Positions 42,690-50,867 of a stretch of 64,000 nt of DNA are shown one piece after another; position 1 is the first letter of the stretch, and every line of letters begins with the position of its first letter. The DNA is from CALMEH01 sp964548225. GTDB taxonomy: Bacteria > Acidobacteriota > Blastocatellia > Pyrinomonadales > Pyrinomonadaceae. The stretch covers positions 1-64,000 of the forward strand of contig CAZJQP010000009.1 in NCBI GenBank assembly GCA_964548225.1, read 5' to 3'. A model generated the notes under the pieces. That model was not told the DNA's origin, made no database searches, and was given only the letters and a program-made list of their open reading frames with translations. The translations under genes and the position numbers were made by a program.

Positions 42690-43289
42690 ATGGAAAATGC
42701 AGCAATTATGGAAAAGGTTTTGGAAACTTTGGGAACGGAATTACAGACTTTTATAGCACAAGGCGATAAAATTAATGCTTTGAAAACTTTTCGGGCAATG
42801 AAAAATATTACGGGCGGCTGCAAATTGCGGCTTCTCGGAATTATGATGCGGCTCAGCAAATCTACGCTCAGAGGTAGTCTTGAAGCGATGGAGAAAAAAG
42901 CCGGTGAAGCAGTAAAAATCGTGCTTGAGCGCGAAGCATATACCGAACGCGCGGCAATGTTGGCGAAAGCGTTGGGAAGAGGCGCGGTGAAATTCGGCGG
43001 ACGCGCTTTAGGCTTAGTGGGCTTTGTGATAATTGCGAAAGATGTTATGGATTGCGGAAATTATCTTGCCGATTCAATGGCTGAACAAATTTGTGTCAAA
43101 CGAATTGCGTTTTACGGCGACTACTTGGACGAAAGAGAGTCGGCAGGTTTAGCTGAAGAAGCCGGATTAGCTTCGGTTAAAACATATAGACAATGGTTGG
43201 CGACGGAATATTTTCCTGCCGAGCAAGAAAAAAAATCCCAATTTTTTAAGCAAATCAAAACTTTGTTCCCACACTCAGTTCCTGTCTAA
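42690..43289 (+). CDS. Hypothetical protein between the two sigma/kinase modules
   Basis: A 199-residue protein. It is helical, with a Gly/Ala-rich hydrophobic segment at about 85-115 (RGAVKFGGRALGLVGFVII) that could be one membrane helix or an amphipathic insertion. The C-terminal half contains KTYRQWLATEYFPAEQEKKS. GGAG lies about 12 bases ahead of the ATG. No family recognised. A strong terminator follows, so it is its own unit or the end of module 1. Confidence 0.65.
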   Translation: MENAAIMEKVLETLGTELQTFIAQGDKINALKTFRAMKNITGGCKLRLLGIMMRLSKSTLRGSLEAMEKKAGEAVKIVLEREAYTERAAMLAKALGRGAVKFGGRALGLVGFVIIAKDVMDCGNYLADSMAEQICVKRIAFYGDYLDERESAGLAEEAGLASVKTYRQWLATEYFPAEQEKKSQFFKQIKTLFPHSVPV

Positions 43290-43312
43290 ACGGCAAGGCA
43301 ATCAAAAAAAGC

Positions 43313-43351
43313 AAAAGGCAAAAGCGAAATTAAGGCTTTTGCCTTTTTTTT
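43313..43351 (+). terminator. Intrinsic terminator
   Basis: A perfect 13-bp stem (43313-43325 with 43335-43347) is followed by a T-run (43344-43351). It lies 24 bases past the hypothetical gene's stop. Confidence 0.88.
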
Positions 43352-43401
43352 CATTTTGTCGTTTATTGAGTTACAATTACCTAAAACCCAAGACTAAAGT
43401 T

Positions 43402-43974
43402 ATGGCGAATCAGGAAACGCACGATGTAACGCAAATTTTGCAGGATTGGCGCGAAGGAAATGCGGACGCGGCAGAACGTCTTTTTCCGCTTGTTTATGAT
43501 GAATTAAAACGTCAAGCGCGAAGATATTTATTTCGGGAAAGAGTCAATCACACATTACAACCGACTGCACTCGTTCACGAAGCATATATTAAAATGATTG
43601 ACCAAAGTTCGCTTTCCTTACAGAATCGGGCGCATTTTTTTGGCATTGCTTCGCGGATTATGCGGCAGATTCTCGTTGACCACGCACGCGCCTACAACGC
43701 CGAAAAACGAGGCGGTGCGGCAGAGAGATTTTCAATTGAAGATTTGGATATTTTACCCGAACAATCCGCCGCCGATTTGATAGAATTGGACGATGCGCTC
43801 AAACGGCTCGAAGCGATTGACGAGCGCAAAGCAAAGGTCGTTGATATGCGCTTTTTCGGCGGTTTAAAAGACGCGGAAATCGCTGAAGTTTTAGGCGTTA
43901 CGGAAAAAACTGTCCGCCGCGATTGGCAGTTTGCAAAATTGTGGCTCTTTCGGGAATTATCAGAAAGCGGTTAA
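43402..43974 (+). CDS. ECF-like sigma factor (Sigma70_ECF type), module 2
   Basis: A 190-residue paralogue of the sigma factor at 39286. Region 2 has LVYDELKRQARRYLF and TLQPTALVHEAYIKMID; region 4 has MRFFGGLKDAEIAEVLGVTE. As in module 1, the acidic region-2 motif is replaced by neutral HTLQPTALVHE with T51 and T55. ATG 43402 is chosen; the frame extends upstream only into the terminator. A kinase gene follows after 73 bases. Confidence 0.92.
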   Translation: MANQETHDVTQILQDWREGNADAAERLFPLVYDELKRQARRYLFRERVNHTLQPTALVHEAYIKMIDQSSLSLQNRAHFFGIASRIMRQILVDHARAYNAEKRGGAAERFSIEDLDILPEQSAADLIELDDALKRLEAIDERKAKVVDMRFFGGLKDAEIAEVLGVTEKTVRRDWQFAKLWLFRELSESG

Positions 43975-44046
43975 TTTAACGCAAAGGCGCGAAGAAAATT
44001 TATAAAATAACTTTGAGTCTTTGCACCTTTGCGTCTTTGCGTTAAA
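43975..44046. repeat. Inverted repeat flanking the sigma-kinase gap
   Basis: TTTAACGCAAAG (43975-43986) and CTTTGCGTTAAA (44035-44046) are perfect 12-bp arms; the right arm carries TTTGCGTC/TTTGCACC units and ends one base before the kinase ATG. Confidence 0.75.
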
Positions 44047-44047
44047 A

Positions 44048-46519
44048 ATGAGTTTGAATTACAAAAAAATCGAAGAAGCGATTGCGGTTTCGGACGAGAT
44101 GCCACCAGCCGAATTTCGTCTCTGGCTTGAAGAATATTGCGCCGATGATTTTATGTTAAAAGCCGAAATCGAATCACTTTTGGCTTTTGAGACGCAAGCT
44201 GATAAGTTTTTGGAAAAACCGGTTGGAAGCCTAGCCGCCGATATTTTGCCTGAAGAAAACGAAATTGATTTTACCGGAAAACAATTCGGACATTACAAAA
44301 TCATCAAAGAAATCGGACGCGGCGGAATGGGCGCGGTTTTTTTAGCGGAAAGAAGCGATGGCGAATTTTCTCAAAAAGTCGCCGTGAAAATCGTCCGCCA
44401 AACTTTGATTGACAAAGAAACTGCTCGTCGCTTCAAAAAAGAACGTCAAATTCTTGCTAATCTTAACCACCCAAATATTGCAAAACTTCTTGACGGCGGC
44501 GTTTCCGCTTCGGGCGAGCCGTTTCTCGTGATGGAATTTATCGAAGGCGAAACGCTCACGGAATTTGCGGAAAATAATAATCTGAACACGAATGAACGTC
44601 TGCAAATTTTTCAAAAAATCTGCTCGGCGGTGGCTTACGCGCATCGAAATCTAATCGTTCACCGCGACATCAAACCTTCAAATATTTTGGTTACAAAAAC
44701 CGGTGAGCCGAAACTGCTTGATTTTGGTCTCGCCAAAGCGTTTGACGAAACTCTGGCGGACGAAAACCAAACACAGACAGGTTTTCGTGCAATGACTCCG
44801 GCTTACGCTTCGCCCGAACAGATACGCGGCGAAACCGTTACTACAACTTCGGATATTTATAGTTTGGGCAAGGTTTTATCGGAACTTCTCGGCTTTGAAA
44901 AAGCAGTTTCGCAAACTCCGATTTCTGCCAAAAAAACCGTTAAAGATTTGCACACTACGCAAGCCGACCAACCAAATCGCAAATTACAAATTGCAAATCG
45001 CAAATCCAAAGATGATTTGCAAAATATCACCGCAATGGCTTTGCGCGAAGAACCTGAAAGACGCTATCAATCAGTCGAAGCATTTGTGGACGACATCGAA
45101 AATTACCTCAAAGGTTTGCCCGTCGCGGCGCGTCCGGCAACCGTTTCTTATCGTGCGTCAAAATTTATCAAACGCAATAAATCGGCTGTTGCCGCTGCGA
45201 GTTTAATTTTGATAACTCTTGTTATTGGAATAATTGCAACCGTTTGGCAAGCACAAGCGGCACAGCGCGAAAAGGAAAAAGCGGAAAAGGTCAGTGCGTT
45301 TCTTTCGCAGATGCTCAAATATTCAAACCCGATTTACAAATCGCTCCAAAAAGGCGGACAGGAAGCAACGATTAACGACGTTTTGGATGAAGCCTTAAGG
45401 CGCATCAAACAAGGTGAATTCGATTCCTCGCCCGAAGTTAAAGCAGAGTTATTGCGGACAATCTCCGCTTCTTATTTCGGTCAGGGCAAACGCGAACTTG
45501 CAAAGGAATTGATGACTGAATATGTCGCACTTGGAAACCGAATTTATCCCGAAAACAGTCCAAAACGAATCGAAACTTCAATAATTTCAGCATCTTTGCT
45601 TTTTAACAACGACGAATTATCGGCATCGGAAAAACTTTATCGGGAAACTCTGCCGCGAATGCGCGAAGAGCAAAAACGCGGCAACATCGAAGCCGAAATT
45701 TTAGCAGACGCGCTGAACAATTTTGCTTATCTCAGACGCACGCAAGGCGATTCGAGCGAAGCCGAAACACTTTTCCGTGAAGCACTCGCGCTCAACGAAA
45801 AAATGTCTGCCGATGAAGCAAATCTTGTCAATGGTGCAACGCGAAGTGTTTTAGCTTCAACACTTGCCGACCAAGGAAGATTTGACGAAGCCTTACAAAC
45901 TTCCCACGAAGCCGTCGAAGAACAACGCCGCAATAATTTTTCGCAAACGCCGACTTTCGGGTTTAATCTCACGGTTTTAGGCGGATTTCTGACCGAAAAA
46001 GGCGAATTTGCCGAAGCCGATAAAAATCTGCAAGAAGCCGAAAATATTTTCCGCAAAAATATGCAGCCGACATCTCTTTGGCTCGGCGACAATCTTCGCA
46101 ATCAGGCAATTTCGCTTTATTTTCAAAGCAAATACTCCGAATCAATCCGAAAAGCGGACGAAACTCTGAAAATCTATCTGACCTTCGGCAAACATTACGA
46201 CCAATATCCGACGGTTTTGATTTACAAAGGTTTGAGTCTGGCAAAATCCGGACGTTTGAGTGAGGGCGAAAAACTCCTCCGCGAAGCTGTCGAGATTCGT
46301 CGCAAATCTTTGCCGAAAGAGCATTTCTGGGTGGCACTCGCTGAAAGTGCGTTGGGCGAAGTTTTGATGTTGGAGAAAAGATATGAAGAAGCTGAACTAC
46401 TTCTGAGTGAAAGTTCAGAAAGTTTAAAACGCTCGCAAGGCGCAGAAAATCCGCGCACTATTTTGGCGCAAAATCGTCTTAATCAGCTTTACGAAATTTG
46501 GAAAAAATCTGAGCGTTAA
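44048..46519 (+). CDS. Membrane serine/threonine protein kinase with TPR domain, module 2
   Basis: An 823-residue paralogue of the module 1 kinase. Kinase domain about 83-358: IGRGGMGAVFLAE (89-101), K114, HRDIKPSN with D207, LLDFGLAK, TPAYASPEQ. Membrane helix about 379-400, then TPR units to the end (for example RTQGDSSEAETLFREALALN). Residues about 308-320 are encoded by a CAAATTG-type repeat (44973-45007) at the same place in the kinase lobe where module 1 carries a different insertion. ATG 44048 is preferred over an upstream TTG. It probably phosphorylates the sigma factor encoded just upstream. Confidence 0.93.
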   Translation: MSLNYKKIEEAIAVSDEMPPAEFRLWLEEYCADDFMLKAEIESLLAFETQADKFLEKPVGSLAADILPEENEIDFTGKQFGHYKIIKEIGRGGMGAVFLAERSDGEFSQKVAVKIVRQTLIDKETARRFKKERQILANLNHPNIAKLLDGGVSASGEPFLVMEFIEGETLTEFAENNNLNTNERLQIFQKICSAVAYAHRNLIVHRDIKPSNILVTKTGEPKLLDFGLAKAFDETLADENQTQTGFRAMTPAYASPEQIRGETVTTTSDIYSLGKVLSELLGFEKAVSQTPISAKKTVKDLHTTQADQPNRKLQIANRKSKDDLQNITAMALREEPERRYQSVEAFVDDIENYLKGLPVAARPATVSYRASKFIKRNKSAVAAASLILITLVIGIIATVWQAQAAQREKEKAEKVSAFLSQMLKYSNPIYKSLQKGGQEATINDVLDEALRRIKQGEFDSSPEVKAELLRTISASYFGQGKRELAKELMTEYVALGNRIYPENSPKRIETSIISASLLFNNDELSASEKLYRETLPRMREEQKRGNIEAEILADALNNFAYLRRTQGDSSEAETLFREALALNEKMSADEANLVNGATRSVLASTLADQGRFDEALQTSHEAVEEQRRNNFSQTPTFGFNLTVLGGFLTEKGEFAEADKNLQEAENIFRKNMQPTSLWLGDNLRNQAISLYFQSKYSESIRKADETLKIYLTFGKHYDQYPTVLIYKGLSLAKSGRLSEGEKLLREAVEIRRKSLPKEHFWVALAESALGEVLMLEKRYEEAELLLSESSESLKRSQGAENPRTILAQNRLNQLYEIWKKSER
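44973..45007. repeat. In-frame short tandem repeat inside the second kinase gene
   Basis: CAAATCG/CAAATTA/CAAATTG-type 7-8-base units occur in the coding region, giving RKLQIANRKSK. The location corresponds to the insertion in the paralogous kinase, but the unit is unrelated. Confidence 0.75.
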
Positions 46520-46567
46520 ACATCACGGTTTGAAAAAACTGTCGAAAATTGCTCAAATATCAGTTTT

Positions 46568-47668
46568 ATGGATAATCTCGTCTTTTCAAATATGCTTCAT
46601 CGTCCGGCGCGGACAATCGTCAGCGTTTTGGGCATTGCCGTCGGCGTTTTGCTGATTGTTTTTACCGTCGGGTTGTCGAACGGCACGATGCGCGAACGCG
46701 CTTCGCGTGAGGCGAATGTCGGCGCGGAAATTATGTTTCGCGCTTCGGGAAGTTTAGGAATGAGCGGTTCGGAGGCGTTTCGTCTGCCCGTTTCGCTAAA
46801 ATCCGAAATCGAAAAAACCGAAGGCGTAAAATTGGCAGTCGCTGTCGGGCAAAATTCGGTCAAAGCCGATTCAAATGTCGGAAATCGTTTGATTGATGGC
46901 GTGAATTTTGAAGAATACGCACAAATTTCGGGAATCAAACTTGTTGAAGGCAAACTTTTTGCTAACGACAAAGACGAAGCAATTATTGACACTGGTTTTC
47001 AAAAACAGAAAAAACTTAAAATCGGCGATTCAATCGAGATTTGGGAAAGACCTTTTAAGGTTGTCGGAACTTACGAACCGGCGGCGGGCGGGCGTGTGAA
47101 AATTCCGCTTCTGACGATGCAAAAACAACTTGGAAGCGAAGAAAAAACATCCGCGTTTTTCATCAAAATCAAAGAAGGTTTCACGCAAGAACAAGTCGCG
47201 CAAAACTTGCAAACCAAATTTCCTGATAATCAAATTATTCTCACCAAAGATTTGGAAGAACTTTATATGTCGAGCATTCCCGCGCTCAATGTTTTCCTCA
47301 ACGTCATTATCGGAGTCGCCGCAGTCATTTCCGCACTCGTGATTTTGTTGACGATGTATACAACCGTTACCGAAAGAACCAGACAAATCGGAATTATGAA
47401 ATCGCTCGGAATGAGCAACACAAAAATCGGCTGGACAATCGCGCAGGAAGCGTTGTTGATTAGCTTTTTCGGCATCGTCGGCGGAATTATTTTAACGGTT
47501 TTGGTTAGATTCGGCTTGACGCGAATCACGACACTTGAAGTTGAAATCTCGTGGCTTGTTTTGGCGATTACAACCGTCGTCGGCTTAATCGGCGGCGTTC
47601 TCGGCGCACTTTATCCGGCGATGAAAGCGGCTCGTTTGGACGCGGTTGAGGCTTTGAGTTATGAATAA
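46568..47668 (+). CDS. ABC transporter permease, MacB/FtsX type
   Basis: A 366-residue permease. One N-terminal membrane helix (about 15-37) is followed by a periplasmic MacB_PCD-like domain (about 40-230) and the FtsX domain with three helices (about 245-365) containing TERTRQIGIMKSLGMS. Such permeases work with an ATP-binding partner in lipoprotein or macrolide export or cell-division signalling. No ATPase gene is adjacent, so the partner must lie elsewhere. Its end overlaps the proC start by 8 bases. Confidence 0.9.
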   Translation: MDNLVFSNMLHRPARTIVSVLGIAVGVLLIVFTVGLSNGTMRERASREANVGAEIMFRASGSLGMSGSEAFRLPVSLKSEIEKTEGVKLAVAVGQNSVKADSNVGNRLIDGVNFEEYAQISGIKLVEGKLFANDKDEAIIDTGFQKQKKLKIGDSIEIWERPFKVVGTYEPAAGGRVKIPLLTMQKQLGSEEKTSAFFIKIKEGFTQEQVAQNLQTKFPDNQIILTKDLEELYMSSIPALNVFLNVIIGVAAVISALVILLTMYTTVTERTRQIGIMKSLGMSNTKIGWTIAQEALLISFFGIVGGIILTVLVRFGLTRITTLEVEISWLVLAITTVVGLIGGVLGALYPAMKAARLDAVEALSYE

Positions 47669-48500
47669 CGAATTATTAAAAAACACGCGCCTCGCATTTA
47701 TCGGTTGTGGCGTGATGGCAGAATCAATCGTCGCCGGACTGCTTCGACAAAACCTTGTCAAATCCGAGCAAATCTGCGCTTCGCATCCGCGCAAAAATCG
47801 GCGCGAAGAACTTGCGGAAAAATATAAAATTGAAACTTTCGAGCATAACGCCGACGCGGTAAAATCTTTGCCCGAAACCGATTCAGCAATTTTTCTCTGC
47901 GTCAAACCACAACGCATCGGCGGCGTTTTGAACGAAATAAAATCTAATGTAAAACCTTCGCAATTAGTCGTTTCAATCATCGCCGGAGCGCGGATTGAAA
48001 CGATTTCGGAAGCGTTAAATAATGATTTGATTGTGCGAACAATGCCGAATACACCTTCGCAAATCGGCGCGGGAATGACCGCTTGGACGTGCGCCGAAGC
48101 GGTTTCGGACGCGCAAAAATCACAAGTCAAAATGCTTCTCACCGCGCTCGGAAAAGAACTTTACGTCGAAAACGAACACCAAATTGATATGGCAACCGCA
48201 CTTTCGGCAACAGGTCCGACTTATATTTTTATGATGATGGAAGCAATGACCGATGCAGGTGTTCATCTCGGATTTTCGCGTGAAGTTTCAAAAGAACTTG
48301 TCCAACAAACAATGCTCGGCGCGACGCTTTTTGCAATGGAATCGCACAAACATCCCGCCGAACTCAGAAATATGGTAACGTCGCCCGGCGGAACTTCTGC
48401 GGAAGCAATTTACCAAATGGAAAAAGGCAGTTTGCGGACGGTTTTGTCAAAAGCGATTTATTCGGCTTATAAACGTGCTGTTGATTTAGGCAAAAAATAG
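47661..48500 (+). CDS. proC: Pyrroline-5-carboxylate reductase
   Basis: A 279-residue ProC, catalysing the last step of proline synthesis. The NADP-binding fold has FIGCGVMAESIVAGLL; the C-terminal dimer domain has SATGPTYIFMMMEAM and SPGGTSAEAI, the family signature. Its start overlaps the ABC permease stop by 8 bases, an unusual coupling. It converges on thrB with only 10 bases between the two stop codons. Confidence 0.96.
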   Translation: MNNELLKNTRLAFIGCGVMAESIVAGLLRQNLVKSEQICASHPRKNRREELAEKYKIETFEHNADAVKSLPETDSAIFLCVKPQRIGGVLNEIKSNVKPSQLVVSIIAGARIETISEALNNDLIVRTMPNTPSQIGAGMTAWTCAEAVSDAQKSQVKMLLTALGKELYVENEHQIDMATALSATGPTYIFMMMEAMTDAGVHLGFSREVSKELVQQTMLGATLFAMESHKHPAELRNMVTSPGGTSAEAIYQMEKGSLRTVLSKAIYSAYKRAVDLGKK

Positions 48501-48510
48501 AAAGTCGAAT

Positions 48511-49428
48511 TTATTTAGTTTTTACGCCTTCGGAATTAATTTCGGAAACGTAAATTTTAAACTCAATCTCCGTGTTTGAATAAATTTCGCGCATTGCATT
48601 TTCAACTTTTTGCGCTGTTTCCAAAGTTTCGGACAGCATAAAAACGCTTGGACCCGAACCCGAAATTCCGCCGCCGAGTGCGCCCGCCTTTAAACTTTCG
48701 GATTTCAATTCATCAAATCGCGGAATCAATTTTTTGCGGACAGGTTCGACAATAAAATCTTCCAAACTGCGCGAAATCAAGGCATAATCGCCTTTTGACA
48801 AAGCCGAAACCAACGCGCCCAGATTGCTCCATTGATTGATTGCGTCTTTGAGCGGAACTTCTTTCGGCAAAATTTCGCGGGCGTAGGAAGTTTTTATTTC
48901 GATTTGCGGATGAATCACAGTGGCGAAAATCTTCGGAAATTCGAGCCGCACGACATCAAGCGGCGACACGGAACGAACCAACACAAAACCGCCGTAAAGA
49001 CACGGCGCGACATTGTCAGCGTGGCGACCTTGCGACGCGACAAATTCGCCTGCAAGCGCAAATTCGGCGAGTTCGGCGAGCGAAAATCTTTCGTTCAAAA
49101 GTTTATTTGCCGCAACAACTGCGCCGACTGCGCTTGCCGAGCTTGAACCGATTCCGCTTCCGGGCTTAATTTTTTTGGTGATTTCAACTTCAAAGCCGAT
49201 GTTTTCGTCAATTTCTTCGAGCATTGAAAGAAGTGCTACGCCGGCGACATTTTTTTCAGTCTGTTCGGGCAACTTATATTCGTCTAAATGCTTGATTCTA
49301 ATCGTTTTTTCGTCAATTAAACGCAAAGTCATTTCATCGCACGGCGCATCAAGCGCAAAGCCTAAACAATCAAAACCGCAAACGACATTTGAAACCGTCG
49401 CGGGCGCAAGAACGGTAATTTCATTCAT
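48511..49428 (-). CDS. thrB: Homoserine kinase
   Basis: A 305-residue GHMP kinase phosphorylating homoserine in threonine synthesis. The ATP-binding motif is KPGSGIGSSSASAVGA; VAPATVSNVVCGFDCLG at the N-terminus and GISGSGPSVFML near the C-terminus are typical. It is divergent from thrC, separated by 65 bases that hold a strong hairpin. No Shine-Dalgarno site precedes the ATG. Confidence 0.95.
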   Translation of the reverse strand: MNEITVLAPATVSNVVCGFDCLGFALDAPCDEMTLRLIDEKTIRIKHLDEYKLPEQTEKNVAGVALLSMLEEIDENIGFEVEITKKIKPGSGIGSSSASAVGAVVAANKLLNERFSLAELAEFALAGEFVASQGRHADNVAPCLYGGFVLVRSVSPLDVVRLEFPKIFATVIHPQIEIKTSYAREILPKEVPLKDAINQWSNLGALVSALSKGDYALISRSLEDFIVEPVRKKLIPRFDELKSESLKAGALGGGISGSGPSVFMLSETLETAQKVENAMREIYSNTEIEFKIYVSEINSEGVKTK

Positions 49429-49455
49429 AATTTCGCAAATCGGGAAACTTCTATT

Positions 49456-49495
49456 ATCATTAAGAATTTGAGTTTTCGCTCAAATTCTTAATGAT
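49456..49495. promoter_or_regulatory. 17-bp perfect hairpin at the thrC start
   Basis: A stem of 17 bp (49456-49472 with 49479-49495) and a 6-base loop contains the first ATG (49491) and part of the second (49494) of thrC, and it replaces any ribosome-binding site. It lies between divergent thrB and thrC and could control translation of thrC or bind a regulator as DNA. Confidence 0.7.
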
Positions 49496-50810
49496 GCAAT
49501 ACTTTAGCACAAACCGAAAATCGGCTCACGTCAATTTCCGCGAAGCAACTTTGAAAGGACAGCCGGACGACAAAGGTTTATATTTTCCCGAACAAATTCC
49601 GACACTTTCCGATGATTTTTGGCGCGATTTTTCGACGAAATCAAAAGAACAAATTGCCTTTGAAGTCATCAAACCTTTTGTTGGCAAAACAATTGATGAA
49701 GAAACGCTTTTTCGAATCTGCGCCGAAACCGTCAATTTTGATTTTCCTTTGGTGAAAATCACTGAAAACGTCTCGACGCTCGAACTTTTTCACGGCGCGA
49801 CGCTTGCTTTCAAAGATGTCGGCGCAAGATTTATGAGCCGATGTTTGCGCTATTTTTCGCGTGAAAAGTCAGAAAAAACAATCGTCATTGTTGCGACTTC
49901 GGGCGACACCGGCGGCGCAGTTGCCAATGGATTTTATGACGTTGAAGGCGTTGAAGTCGTCATTCTTTATCCGCAAGGAAAAGTTTCCGAAGTGCAGGAA
50001 TTGCAACTGACAACACTTGGAAAAAATATCTCCGCGCTTGAAGTTAAAGGAAACTTCGACGATTGCCAAACACTTACAAAAACAGCACTTGCAGACTCAG
50101 AAGTAAAACAAAAAGTCTTTCTGACTTCGGCAAATTCGATAAATGTTGCACGTTGGTTGCCGCAACAATTTTATTACTTTTACGCGCTTCAGCAATGGCA
50201 AATCCAAAATCCAAAATCTAAAATCCAAAATCCCGTGATTTGTGTTCCGAGCGGAAATTTCGGAAACATTTGTGCCGGAATTTTGGCACATATTTCGGGT
50301 TTGCCTTGTGAAAAATTTATCGCGGCGACGAATGCAAATGATGTCATTCCAAAGTTTTTGGAAAGTGGAAAAATGGAGCAAAAATCTTCCGTTCCGACGC
50401 TTTCAAACGCGATGGATGTCGCAAATCCTTCAAATTTTGTGCGAATTTTGGAGATTTTCGGGCAAGATTATTTGAATTTGAAGGAAAAAATGGAAGCCGT
50501 GAGCATTTCGGACGACACGACGGCAGAAACGATGCGCGAAGTTTTTCAAAAATACGAATACGTTTTAGACCCGCACGGCGCGGTTGGATTTTACGCTTTG
50601 GAAAAATATCTCGAAAAAAATCCCGTGCAAAAAGGATTTTTTCTCGAAACAGCACATCCGGTTAAATTCGATTCGGTCGAAAAAATCGTCGGAACTCACG
50701 GTGAAACGCCCGAATCGGTGAAAGATTTGTTTTCTCGCCCGAAACAAAGCGTTGAAATTGAAGCGAATTACGAAGATTTGAAAGAGATTTTATTACAAAA
50801 ATGTTTCTAG
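49494..50810 (+). CDS. thrC: Threonine synthase
   Basis: A 438-residue threonine synthase converting O-phosphohomoserine to threonine. The start MQYFSTNRKSAHVNF fits the family; the ATG one codon upstream is also possible. The PLP lysine lies in FHGATLAFKDVGARF, and ATSGDTGGA and PSGNFGNICAG are present. Residues about 235-247 (QWQIQNPKSKIQN) are encoded by CAAAATCC octamers (50199-50233), an in-frame insertion next to the conserved PSGNFGN segment. The fused aspartokinase gene follows after a 20-bp palindrome. Confidence 0.96.
   Translation: MQYFSTNRKSAHVNFREATLKGQPDDKGLYFPEQIPTLSDDFWRDFSTKSKEQIAFEVIKPFVGKTIDEETLFRICAETVNFDFPLVKITENVSTLELFHGATLAFKDVGARFMSRCLRYFSREKSEKTIVIVATSGDTGGAVANGFYDVEGVEVVILYPQGKVSEVQELQLTTLGKNISALEVKGNFDDCQTLTKTALADSEVKQKVFLTSANSINVARWLPQQFYYFYALQQWQIQNPKSKIQNPVICVPSGNFGNICAGILAHISGLPCEKFIAATNANDVIPKFLESGKMEQKSSVPTLSNAMDVANPSNFVRILEIFGQDYLNLKEKMEAVSISDDTTAETMREVFQKYEYVLDPHGAVGFYALEKYLEKNPVQKGFFLETAHPVKFDSVEKIVGTHGETPESVKDLFSRPKQSVEIEANYEDLKEILLQKCF
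50199..50233. repeat. In-frame 8-bp tandem repeat inside thrC
   Basis: CAAATCC, CAAAATCC, CAAAATCT, AAAATCC and CAAAATCC follow one another within the coding region, giving QIQNPKSKIQNP. The same unit forms the palindrome at 62115-62254. Confidence 0.85.
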
Positions 50811-50850
50811 GTTTTAGTGTTTAGCTGAAATTCAGCTAAACACTAAAACC
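50810..50850. repeat. Inverted repeat, 20-bp perfect arms, between thrC and thrA
   Basis: Arms 50810-50829 and 50831-50850 are perfect complements with one central base, so about 18 pairs can form with a tiny loop. It starts at the last base of the thrC stop codon and carries TTTTAGTG/TTTAGCTG-like units. Confidence 0.88.
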
Positions 50851-50867
50851 CAGAAACTAAAGACTTT

